Below, piece by piece: positions 27,653-35,266 of a stretch of DNA of 49,367 bases (positions are counted from its first letter, which is position 1; each line of letters begins with the position of its first letter). Origin of the DNA: Chlamydiota bacterium (GTDB taxonomy: Bacteria > Auribacterota > JACPWU01); contig JACOUC010000013.1 in the NCBI GenBank assembly GCA_016178055.1, positions 1-49,367 on the forward strand, given 5' to 3'. Under the pieces are notes generated by a model. The model had not been told where the DNA came from, did no database searches, and was given only the letters and a program-made list of their open reading frames with translations. The translations under genes were made by a program, and so were the position numbers.

Positions 27653-27661
27653 TTATCCAAT
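27653..27661. repeat. Right 9-bp target-site duplication
   Basis: TTATCCAAT repeats the left flank at 27498-27506. Its complement supplies the TAA that ends the abiEii fragment. Confidence 0.75.
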
Positions 27662-27796
27662 ATCACTTAAAGAGTGAATGCCTGACAAAAGAAGAGAAAG
27701 GTAATAGTCTTTTTCTAAAAGGTCTATCTCAAAAGGTGTTTGCGCAGCCGTGCTCTTAAGAACCCTTAGGAATTCCTCTTTATCTTTGTGCATCAT
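27653..27796 (-). pseudogene. 5' fragment of an AbiEii-type nucleotidyltransferase toxin gene
   Basis: The 47 codons from the ATG at 27796 encode a helix ending with PFEIDLLEKDYYLSLLLSG. This matches the opening of AbiEii/AbiGii-type nucleotidyltransferase toxins just before their GGT/S motif. The reading frame stops in the target duplication at the edge of the 146-bp element. On the far side (about 27465-27500) another frame reads ISNGTYIDGR, which may be a decayed remnant of the GGT region. The catalytic domain is absent, so the toxin cannot work. The start overlaps the end of the AbiEi-like gene, the normal antitoxin-toxin arrangement. Confidence 0.7.
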
Positions 27797-28568
27797 CGAT
27801 AATCACTTTCCATTTCTGATTAATCTTGCCACGACGTGATTTTGTACCGTAAAGAGACCCCAGCGAAGTTTTGGCTACGTTTTTTAATATCGGTTTTAGT
27901 GTTGAGTCCAGAATCCCGCATTTTTCAAGGATATAACCAATCCTTTTACGCGTGGAAATACTGGGAAACCAAAGTGCATATTTGATCAACTTTTTCACGT
28001 CCATTTTCCGCGTCATTACTTGCGATTTTAGGATTTCAAACGCCTGGCCTAACCCTCCAACGGGATCTGGAAAATAGAAAAGATCGACGAGAGTCCTTTC
28101 CCGGTCACTCACGATAATTTCTGATCCTTGGACTTTGACTTTTTCAAGACCAAACATACGACGGGGGGAAACTCTGATCAGTTTGAACTGGGAACCGCAG
28201 ATAACGCGTTTCGCCTGATATGACGTGTTTAAAATATGAAACATCTGAAATATTTGGTCTGTAAATCCGTAGAGGTTATACATCGTCGAGTAGCCAACAT
28301 AATAGTTCCCTTTTGGAAAAAGAATAGGCGGGATCAAGTAAGCGTTGATCTTCCTTCCAAAAGGCCCGGCCTCCAAAGGCGAATAATAGTAGACCCCTTT
28401 TCTGATGGACGCCAAAATCCCCTTCTTCTTGAGTTGATAGATGACTTGACGGGTCAACATGGATTTGCCAAAGAACTTTTCAAACCGCTCTTTAGTGATA
28501 ATGTCCATTTTCTCGTAAGACAACCGGGCAATGACCTCTATCTCTTTAGGACCAAATCTTTTGTTCAT
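27780..28568 (-). CDS. AbiEi-type antitoxin/transcriptional regulator (type IV toxin-antitoxin)
   Basis: This 262-residue protein has an N-terminal winged-helix domain (FGKSMLTRQVIYQLKKKGIL, IRKGVYYYSPLEAG) and an AbiEi C-terminal domain (YYVGYSTMYNLYGFTDQ, IIVSDRERTLVDLFYFPDPVGG). AbiEi represses its own operon and protects against the AbiEii toxin, together a phage-defence or type IV toxin-antitoxin module. The partner is only a 47-codon fragment, so this antitoxin appears orphaned but intact. It lies inside the glycan cluster and has no evident link to it. Confidence 0.8.
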   Translation of the reverse strand: MNKRFGPKEIEVIARLSYEKMDIITKERFEKFFGKSMLTRQVIYQLKKKGILASIRKGVYYYSPLEAGPFGRKINAYLIPPILFPKGNYYVGYSTMYNLYGFTDQIFQMFHILNTSYQAKRVICGSQFKLIRVSPRRMFGLEKVKVQGSEIIVSDRERTLVDLFYFPDPVGGLGQAFEILKSQVMTRKMDVKKLIKYALWFPSISTRKRIGYILEKCGILDSTLKPILKNVAKTSLGSLYGTKSRRGKINQKWKVIIDDAQR

Positions 28569-28668
28569 TGTATTATTATTTTCGTAATTCGTTTCTAAAA
28601 CGATCTAAGATAATTTTAATACATAAATAATTTTAACCAAATTTCATGCAGCGTCAAGAACAAATCAT

Positions 28669-28677
28669 AAACCGAAA
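28669..28677. repeat. Left 9-bp target-site duplication of the second element
   Basis: AAACCGAAA here is repeated exactly at 28780-28788. Confidence 0.75.
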
Positions 28678-28779
28678 TAATGGGTCAGTTATGTAGAAGT
28701 CACATTTATGTGACCTGCCACCGCGGAACAGGTCCGATAAATCGGACCCCTACAAAAATCTCCATAACTGACCCATTAC
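28678..28779. mobile_element. Second small inverted-repeat element, 102 bp
   Basis: The ends are inverted: TAATGGGTCAGTTATG at the left, and its complement CATAACTGACCCATTA at 28763-28778. A 9-bp direct repeat flanks the element. Inside are two short hairpins: GTCACA/TGTGAC and a perfect GGTCCGA-TAAA-TCGGACC. The outer ends are unrelated to those of the 27507 element, but the organisation and duplication length are the same. No coding capacity is present. Confidence 0.75.
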
Positions 28780-28788
28780 AAACCGAAA
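28780..28788. repeat. Right 9-bp target-site duplication of the second element
   Basis: AAACCGAAA matches 28669-28677. Confidence 0.75.
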
Positions 28789-28799
28789 CTTCATGAACA

Positions 28800-30044
28800 T
28801 CAGGTTGTTCTAAAGAAAAATTTTTTTCTCCCCAGCAAATCCTCATAAATCTCAAGGGTCTGACGAATCATCTTCTCTTCGGAAAAATTCTGCTGAATTT
28901 GGCAACATCCTGCTTCAACCATTTTTTGAGTCTTTTCAGGATGATTTAATATTTTAAGAACAGCATCCCGAATTGCAATCGGATCCCTTGGAGAAATCAA
29001 GAGCCCTGTCTTTTCATGTTCAATCACTTCAGGAACTCCTCCCACATTTGTTGCAATCACAGGAACCCCAAACGCCATCGCCTCAAGGATTGAAAGGGGA
29101 AGCCCCTCCCATTCAGAGGGAAGAACAAAAATATCCATCAAAGCCAAGGCCTCATAAATATTCGCTACAAATCCTAGAAAGCGGAAACGCCCAGTAATCC
29201 CCCGTTTCTTAACCTCAAGTTCGTATTTCTCACGATCCTTTCCCTCCCCTGCAATCACAAAATAAAAATCTTTTCTCTCCTTTAATAAAATATCTGCCGC
29301 TTCTATAAAATAGCGATGACCTTTCATTTTTCTAAAATTGGCAACCATGCCCACGACAACAGCATTGGAAGATATACCCAATGACTTCTGGCTTGCGGCT
29401 CGAAACCTTGCGTCCTTCTCCCCTCGTCTTTCTTCCCTCGCGCCTCTTCCATCACACATTTTCTCTTTCTTTTCTAGCTCCATGCCTCCAGCTTCTAGCT
29501 TTTTGGGTACTTCCTCCAAATTTAAACTGTTATAAATCACATGTATTTTCTCTGGTGAAATCTTTTCTACCGCAACAAGTCTTTCCTTACCAATTTGGGC
29601 AAAGGAAATAATCGCATCACAAAGATGGGAGGTCCATCTATCCAGAAGAACATGGGGATATCGCCTCCATACATCCATGCTCTGCTGAGCCGCAACAATC
29701 ACGGGGATTCGAAGCAAACGCCCCAAAATACGGCCGATCAGATTGGCATGAAAGAGAAAAAGATGAAAAATATGAAATTGCCCTTCTTTTAAAAATTGAA
29801 CTAATCTGAAAAACGCCCGAAGGTCAAATATACCTCGAACACGAAGATTTAATGTGCGCTCACAAAAAGGCTTCACACGTTCAATTAATCTATCGTCACC
29901 CTTCAAGGTCACCAAAGAAATATCGTAGGTTTTCCTAGACAGCCTGCGAATCAAACCACAAACAATCTTTTCCGCCCCACCCCAAGAGGAGTCCGTGGTA
30001 AAAAAACAAACTTTCTTTCTATCCCGCGTGAAATTCTTCGTCAT
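28800..30044 (-). CDS. GT4-family glycosyltransferase with repeat-derived insertion
   Basis: This 414-residue GT-B glycosyltransferase has the N-terminal FTTDSSWGGAEKIVCGLI loop and a C-terminal donor domain (VVGMVANFRKMKGHRYFIEAA, VIAGEGKDREKYE, LPSEWEGLPLSILEAMAFG with the EX7E motif). Between the two domains, residues ~182-220 form a charged segment (KLEAGGMELEKKEKM then GRGAREERRGEKDARF) coded by word repeats, which I do not expect in the family. Its start overlaps the stop of the upstream glycosyltransferase by four bases (ATGA), so they are translationally coupled. The sugar specificity is unknown. Confidence 0.88.
   Translation of the reverse strand: MTKNFTRDRKKVCFFTTDSSWGGAEKIVCGLIRRLSRKTYDISLVTLKGDDRLIERVKPFCERTLNLRVRGIFDLRAFFRLVQFLKEGQFHIFHLFLFHANLIGRILGRLLRIPVIVAAQQSMDVWRRYPHVLLDRWTSHLCDAIISFAQIGKERLVAVEKISPEKIHVIYNSLNLEEVPKKLEAGGMELEKKEKMCDGRGAREERRGEKDARFRAASQKSLGISSNAVVVGMVANFRKMKGHRYFIEAADILLKERKDFYFVIAGEGKDREKYELEVKKRGITGRFRFLGFVANIYEALALMDIFVLPSEWEGLPLSILEAMAFGVPVIATNVGGVPEVIEHEKTGLLISPRDPIAIRDAVLKILNHPEKTQKMVEAGCCQIQQNFSEEKMIRQTLEIYEDLLGRKKFFFRTT
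29385..29501. repeat. In-frame word-repeat insertion in a glycosyltransferase gene
   Basis: About 39 codons built from GCCTCCAGCTTCTAGC-, TCTTTCTTTTCTAGC- and CTTCTCCCCTCGTCTTTCTT-type words lie exactly between the two GT-B domains. The words resemble the GCCTCGAGCCTCCAGCC motifs at 7650-7670. The reading frame is maintained. Confidence 0.6.
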
Positions 30045-31147
30045 GATTCAATCAAATTGTTGAGCAAATTCAGCAAACAGGAAAAGACTTGCTCAAGTGA
30101 GTATCTTTCCTCAACTGTTTTTCGACCTGCCTCTCCCAGTTTTTTTCTTAAAGACGCATCTTTTAGTAACAATATCAGTTTTTTCTTCCACTCCTTCTCG
30201 TCCTTGGCTAAAAACCCATTAACACCCTCCTCAACAATCTCTTGATTGACCCCCACAGGGGAAGCCACCACGGGAAGACCGCAAGCCATGTATTGAAGAA
30301 GTTTATAGCCGCACTTCCCTCTTTCCCACAACCCATCTTTCAAGGGCATAATGCCTACATCAGAAGTTTGTAAATATTGAACTTCTGTCTTCCAATCCCA
30401 TGGAATGAATTTCGCACCCATACCCCAATCAGACGAGGGACAAGCCCCAATAACACGAAGCTGAAAAGGTGTCTCTCTAGAAAGTTCTTCCAACACCGGC
30501 CTAATCTCCTCTAAATAATGTAGCGTGCTGGGAGATCCCATCCATACAATCACAAGTTCTGAAGATTTTACCTGTTTATCAAGGGGAACATAACGCCGCG
30601 TATCCACAGCAGAAGGCAAAAGATGAACATTGGAATGAGAGTCAAGCGCAAATGAAGCAAGCGTTTCATTTCCAGCAAGCACAAGATCACTCCATCCCAT
30701 AATACGGCGAATCTTAAACTCCTGGAACCCTGATAACCAGGGCTTTCTTTTGGAAAAAAAAATAGCATCGTCAAAATCAAAAACCACTTTTTTCGCTTTC
30801 AGAGAAATAATTTTTTCAAAAAAGGGAGGAAGACATGGAAATATCTCACGTTGTAAAAAAATAATATCGTATCCTCCCAGTTGAAAAAGATGTTTTATTC
30901 TTTCTAGTCCCATCTTTCCAAAAAAAGAACACTTTCCCAAAAAAGTTGAATCAAGATAATAACGATGAAACTCCTTTTCAGGGAGCGCAGGAAGAACTTG
31001 GCACTGATACCCATAACTCTCTAAGCCTGGCAGAAACTGATAAACACGCACACGGCTAGAGGCGTTTTCGAAAGGACCTTGGGTAAAAAAAAGGATTTTT
31101 TTCACAGAAAATTTTACCGTTTGATTAAAGACCATCTGAAAATTCAT
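30041..31147 (-). CDS. GT4-family glycosyltransferase
   Basis: This 368-residue GT-B enzyme starts with ILFFTQGPFENASSRVRVYQF, common in GT4-like enzymes with an N-terminal sugar-acceptor domain. It has VVFDFDDAIF, a donor-site IVWMGSPSTLHYLEEI segment, GIMPLKDGLWERGKCGYKLLQYMACGLPVVA with the motif E-x7-type region replaced by ERGKCGYKLLQ, and a helical C-terminus. It overlaps the next glycosyltransferase by ATGA and follows the double-GT2 gene by 18 bases. Donor and acceptor are unknown. Confidence 0.85.
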   Translation of the reverse strand: MNFQMVFNQTVKFSVKKILFFTQGPFENASSRVRVYQFLPGLESYGYQCQVLPALPEKEFHRYYLDSTFLGKCSFFGKMGLERIKHLFQLGGYDIIFLQREIFPCLPPFFEKIISLKAKKVVFDFDDAIFFSKRKPWLSGFQEFKIRRIMGWSDLVLAGNETLASFALDSHSNVHLLPSAVDTRRYVPLDKQVKSSELVIVWMGSPSTLHYLEEIRPVLEELSRETPFQLRVIGACPSSDWGMGAKFIPWDWKTEVQYLQTSDVGIMPLKDGLWERGKCGYKLLQYMACGLPVVASPVGVNQEIVEEGVNGFLAKDEKEWKKKLILLLKDASLRKKLGEAGRKTVEERYSLEQVFSCLLNLLNNLIES

Positions 31148-31165
31148 CTACTTCCAGCACCAAGG

Positions 31166-32986
31166 TCAAAACTTTAAATCAAAGCCTTCACTATCCAGAG
31201 TCAGATTGGGATTATAGTAAGGATCCCCTTTTTCAAAGATGAATTTCCAGCGCTCCCTTAAATATTCTATTTCTTGAAGAGACCTTAATCTTTTTTCACG
31301 TGTGTCGTCACGCCCCCTACTTGTCGATTCATCATGATAAAGTTCTGCATAAGGGGTAAAGATAATGAGATATCCTTTTTCGCAAATTTTTAAACAAAAA
31401 TCCACATCGTTAAAAGCAACTGCCATCTTCTCATCAAATCCTCCAACCTCTTCAAACACCTCCTTACGAACCATCATACAAGCCGCCGTCACCGCACTTA
31501 AATTCTGTATGATACTTAGTCTTCCCATATAACCATGACTTGAACGAGCAGCGTATTTATGAGAATGTCCAGCTCCCCTCCATAATCCTATAATGACCCC
31601 TGCGTGTTGGACTGTATCGTTTGGATAATAAAGTTTTGCCCCGACAGCCCCTACATCCTTTCTCTGAGAAAATTCCAGCATGGCCGAAAGCCATTCATTG
31701 TTGATCACTTCTGTATCATTGTTCAAGAAGAGAATATGTTCCGAAGTAACATGACTAACCGCAAAGTTATTCATAGCAGAAAAATTAAAGGGTTTAGGAT
31801 AATGGATTATTCTTACCCTCTTTTCCTTGCCAATCCTTTCATAAAAATCATACGTTTCCTGTTTAACGCTTTGATTATCAACAATCAGAATTTCAAAATC
31901 CTTGTAGTCCGTCTTCCTAAAAATCGAATCAATACAGGTTTTAAGCAAATCCACTTTATCTTGGGTCGGAATAATAATCGTTATTTTTTGACCCGGTGAA
32001 AGATGATATTTCACCCGATACAGACTCAGCGCCTTTCCATCCAGAACCTCAGCCTCTACCCCCTTTCTACCGAGATAGCTCTCGAGTGCCTTCTTCGCAT
32101 GAGGATAAGCGTACAACTTATTACTGGCACCCGAAGCAACAGATGCATCTGATTCCCTCCAGTGATAGAGAATCTTGGGAATATGGGCTATTCGAGAAGT
32201 TTTCCCTGTCACGCGAAGAATAAGATCATAATCCTGAGAACCATCAAAACCCTTTTGAAATCTACCTACATCCTCGACAAGCCTTTTTCTCATCACGGAA
32301 AAATGGGTAATATAATTACAAGACAATAACGTATCTGGTGACCAATCAGGCTTAAAGTGAGGCGTATGTCTCCTCCTGCTGCTTCTGGAAACCTTATCTT
32401 CGTCTGAATAAATGAAATCCAAGGTTGGATCCTGATTCAAAAGTTTAACCACTTCGAATAACGCGAAAGGTGCAAGCAAATCATCGTGATCCAGAAGTCC
32501 CACATACTCCCCTGTTACGAGGGCCAATGCCTCATTCGAATTTCCAGCAATACCTAAATTTTGGGGAAGAAAAGATACTTTGATCCTAGAATCCTGCCTG
32601 GAAAATTTTTCCAGAATTTTTCTCACATAGGATTGATCAGATCCTCCATCCGCCAGGCAAAGTTCCCAGTGATCGTAGGATTGATTGAGAACGGACTGAA
32701 TGCACTGGATGAGATCCAGTTTTTTAGGATTATAGACCGGCACAATGATACTGAGGAGAGGATGATAGTTATATTGCGAAGAAAGTTCCTTTTGCCTTTT
32801 TAACTCCTTTTTGTCCGGTGTATTCTTATAAATCCAGTATTGATATAGCCAAACCCGTTGCCATTTTCTTTTTAACTTCCAATAGCACCTCTTCAAAAAA
32901 TTTTTCCATGCCCCTCCTGGAAGGATTTTGGAAAGCAAACGAATGTTAAACCATCTTTGATTCATCAAGCCCATGACATTCATCAC
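31166..32986 (-). CDS. Glycosyltransferase with two GT2 domains
   Basis: This 606-residue protein carries two GT-A, GT2-type catalytic domains in tandem. The first (about 75-300) has LSIIVPVYNPKKLDLIQCI and the metal-binding GLLDHDDLLAPFAL. The second (about 330-590) has KITIIIPTQDKVDLLKTCI, LFLNNDTEVINNEWL and GAVGAKLYYPNDTVQHAGV. Both keep their acidic metal-binding motifs. Such bifunctional proteins can add alternating residues in O-antigen or capsule synthesis. It ends three bases after the start region of the GT4 gene cluster and follows the next gene (ending at 32990) by three bases. Confidence 0.9.
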   Translation of the reverse strand: MMNVMGLMNQRWFNIRLLSKILPGGAWKNFLKRCYWKLKRKWQRVWLYQYWIYKNTPDKKELKRQKELSSQYNYHPLLSIIVPVYNPKKLDLIQCIQSVLNQSYDHWELCLADGGSDQSYVRKILEKFSRQDSRIKVSFLPQNLGIAGNSNEALALVTGEYVGLLDHDDLLAPFALFEVVKLLNQDPTLDFIYSDEDKVSRSSRRRHTPHFKPDWSPDTLLSCNYITHFSVMRKRLVEDVGRFQKGFDGSQDYDLILRVTGKTSRIAHIPKILYHWRESDASVASGASNKLYAYPHAKKALESYLGRKGVEAEVLDGKALSLYRVKYHLSPGQKITIIIPTQDKVDLLKTCIDSIFRKTDYKDFEILIVDNQSVKQETYDFYERIGKEKRVRIIHYPKPFNFSAMNNFAVSHVTSEHILFLNNDTEVINNEWLSAMLEFSQRKDVGAVGAKLYYPNDTVQHAGVIIGLWRGAGHSHKYAARSSHGYMGRLSIIQNLSAVTAACMMVRKEVFEEVGGFDEKMAVAFNDVDFCLKICEKGYLIIFTPYAELYHDESTSRGRDDTREKRLRSLQEIEYLRERWKFIFEKGDPYYNPNLTLDSEGFDLKF

Positions 32987-32989
32987 ACC

Positions 32990-35266
32990 TCATCTCTCAA
33001 GCGCTGCGTCCAAAATCTCTTTCAAATGAGACAAAAAAACATTTTCGGAATATTCTCTTTTAACTCTTTCAAAAGCGCCCTGTTGTATCTGTTTCCAAAG
33101 TGCTTTATCCTGATAAAGCTTGAGACACTGCTCAGCAAAAATTTTCGGATCATCCGCAATCAAAATTTCAGCCCCATTTTCCCATCCCAGTTGATTAGCA
33201 ACCAGGGAGGTTGCAATGACAGGAACTCCGAAAGCCGCTGCTTCAATAGCCTTAAGTGAAATTCCTGCTCCAAAACGTGTGGGCGCAACAAAAATTCGGG
33301 CCCCCTCATAAATACTTTTCAAATCGGCCACCGCCCCCATCACTCTAATTTTATTATTCTTTTCTAATCCCTTATGGCTATCCGCATTTAATCCCACAAC
33401 TCTGAAGAAAGCATCCTCATTTAGGCAACTTGAGAAAAGGGGGAAAATTTTATCTAAAAACCAAGAAAGTGCATCGAAGTTCGGAGAGAGAAGACCGTCA
33501 AGACGTCCAACAAAGAGAATATCACTCCTCATTTCGAAAGAATTTTTCGAAAAAATAACTGGAGCAGAATGGCTCAAAATATGGACTTTTTTTACCCCAT
33601 GTTCTAAAAATAGCTTACTCTCGTTCTCTGAAACAGAAACAACACAATCACTTCCGTCCGTCATTTGCACCTCTTCCCTTATTTGCCCCGTCATCTCTTC
33701 AGGAGAAAGCCCTTCTCCCATCACTCGCTTACGCCCAATTTCCCTCAAACAAAAGAGTGCCTCTGCATCATACACAATTTTGGGTTTTTTAACACCATGA
33801 GCACTCTTTAAAAGAATGGATTTTAGAATTTTCATACTATGAGGACGGCTCACAAAGACAAGATCATAATAACTTCCCCTTTCATTCCAAAACTGATCAA
33901 AACCCATTGTTTGATTGTCCGCCATCACCTCCACTTCCCTGGGAATATCTTTATAAATACTAGACCAATTCTCATCTGTAGAATTCATAGGATAAAAAGT
34001 AACAAAATACCCCAAGTGAACCATTCCAGACAGAATCTGATTTGTTCGAGGGAACCCTGCTCCAAAAAATAGATGAGGAACAAAATCATCCAGATATAAA
34101 ATTTTTATTTGAGATCTTGGAAGTCTCACCAAAAGCTTATTTTCTTCCTTATATTCGTATCTTGTTTCGAACCAATCTTGATGCCGTCTGCATAAAACAC
34201 CTCGATCTCTGGTTGAAAATTTTAAAAAAAATCTTTTCAGAAACCCTTCTGACGTCCGCCGAGAAATGATGACTGTATCAGGATTATAAATAATTTTTTT
34301 TCTCAATTTGGACAATTGAATGCTGTAATCCGCCAAACTCGCCTGCAAAGTTTTAAAACCCTTCGCCAAACCTCCCAGATGTAGAAATAAATCTCGCTTT
34401 GTCAATAAAAATGGGCTTGAACAACAATCCATCTCACGTTTGAACATGTACATGGGTTTCAAGGGAGAGTTGAAAGATCCGTAACGAACTAAAGACCCAT
34501 TTTTCCAAAAAAATTGTCCTGCTTCTTCCAAAACACCATTTCTTGAAACCACTTTTCCCCCAACTGCACCTACATCATGGGAAGAAGTTATGCATTCCAA
34601 GGCTGACGTGATACTCTTAGGGGCGAAGAGTATTTCTGGCTCTAAAAACAATAAATATTCCCCCTTTGCCAAACCACTTGCCCGATCACAAGCCGTAACA
34701 AAATTTTCCTTTCGGTTCACTTGACAAATTCTTAGGGCCTGAATCCTCTCCAATAAATCTTTTGATCGAGCCCCCTGACCCACTCGATCAATCAGGATCA
34801 TTTCAAACGAAGGTAAATTCTCTTTCATGACCAACAAAATAATATTCAGAATCCATTCCAAATTTGCTTGAACATCTAAAATGATACTAAGCTGAGGGTG
34901 TTGTGCAGGCAAAATTTTCATTTGGTGATCTGACGCCAAAAAATCCTTTAAAAAAACCCACTCATCCTGAACCTGACTTATTTCCTGGTAAAACGAAGAT
35001 GAAAGAGTTTCATAGGGAAAATTCGCGAGGAGTCCATCGCCCTGTCCACGACGAATATAATGTTCTAAACCACAAGAAAATCGGCCTTTTTCAACGGCCG
35101 CATGAACATCCGGGTAGCGTTTTAAATAAAAATTTTCATTGAAGAACCGGAAAAAACGTTTCTTTCTGGAATAATAAAAATGCTTAAAAACGTTGATTAA
35201 ACGCCTTTTAAGAGTCACGTTACGATCATCTGAATGGGTACTATTCACGCAGTTGAAACTTCCCAT
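32990..35266 (-). CDS. Two-domain glycosyltransferase: degenerate GT2 plus GT4
   Basis: This 758-residue protein starts with a GT2-like domain (about 120-340) in which the usual motifs are altered. LSIILDVQANLEWILNIILL replaces the PVYN motif, and LFLEPEILFAPKSI stands where LNNDTEV is expected. The GAVGGKVVSRNGVLEEAG segment shows common ancestry with the second GT2 domain of the neighbouring protein. The C-terminal half (about 385-755) is an intact-looking GT4 domain (DILFVGRLDGLLSPNFDAL, FVAPTRFGAGISLKAIEAAAFG). The start overlaps the end of wzt by 22 bases, suggesting coupling to export. Confidence 0.82.
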   Translation of the reverse strand: MGSFNCVNSTHSDDRNVTLKRRLINVFKHFYYSRKKRFFRFFNENFYLKRYPDVHAAVEKGRFSCGLEHYIRRGQGDGLLANFPYETLSSSFYQEISQVQDEWVFLKDFLASDHQMKILPAQHPQLSIILDVQANLEWILNIILLVMKENLPSFEMILIDRVGQGARSKDLLERIQALRICQVNRKENFVTACDRASGLAKGEYLLFLEPEILFAPKSITSALECITSSHDVGAVGGKVVSRNGVLEEAGQFFWKNGSLVRYGSFNSPLKPMYMFKREMDCCSSPFLLTKRDLFLHLGGLAKGFKTLQASLADYSIQLSKLRKKIIYNPDTVIISRRTSEGFLKRFFLKFSTRDRGVLCRRHQDWFETRYEYKEENKLLVRLPRSQIKILYLDDFVPHLFFGAGFPRTNQILSGMVHLGYFVTFYPMNSTDENWSSIYKDIPREVEVMADNQTMGFDQFWNERGSYYDLVFVSRPHSMKILKSILLKSAHGVKKPKIVYDAEALFCLREIGRKRVMGEGLSPEEMTGQIREEVQMTDGSDCVVSVSENESKLFLEHGVKKVHILSHSAPVIFSKNSFEMRSDILFVGRLDGLLSPNFDALSWFLDKIFPLFSSCLNEDAFFRVVGLNADSHKGLEKNNKIRVMGAVADLKSIYEGARIFVAPTRFGAGISLKAIEAAAFGVPVIATSLVANQLGWENGAEILIADDPKIFAEQCLKLYQDKALWKQIQQGAFERVKREYSENVFLSHLKEILDAALER

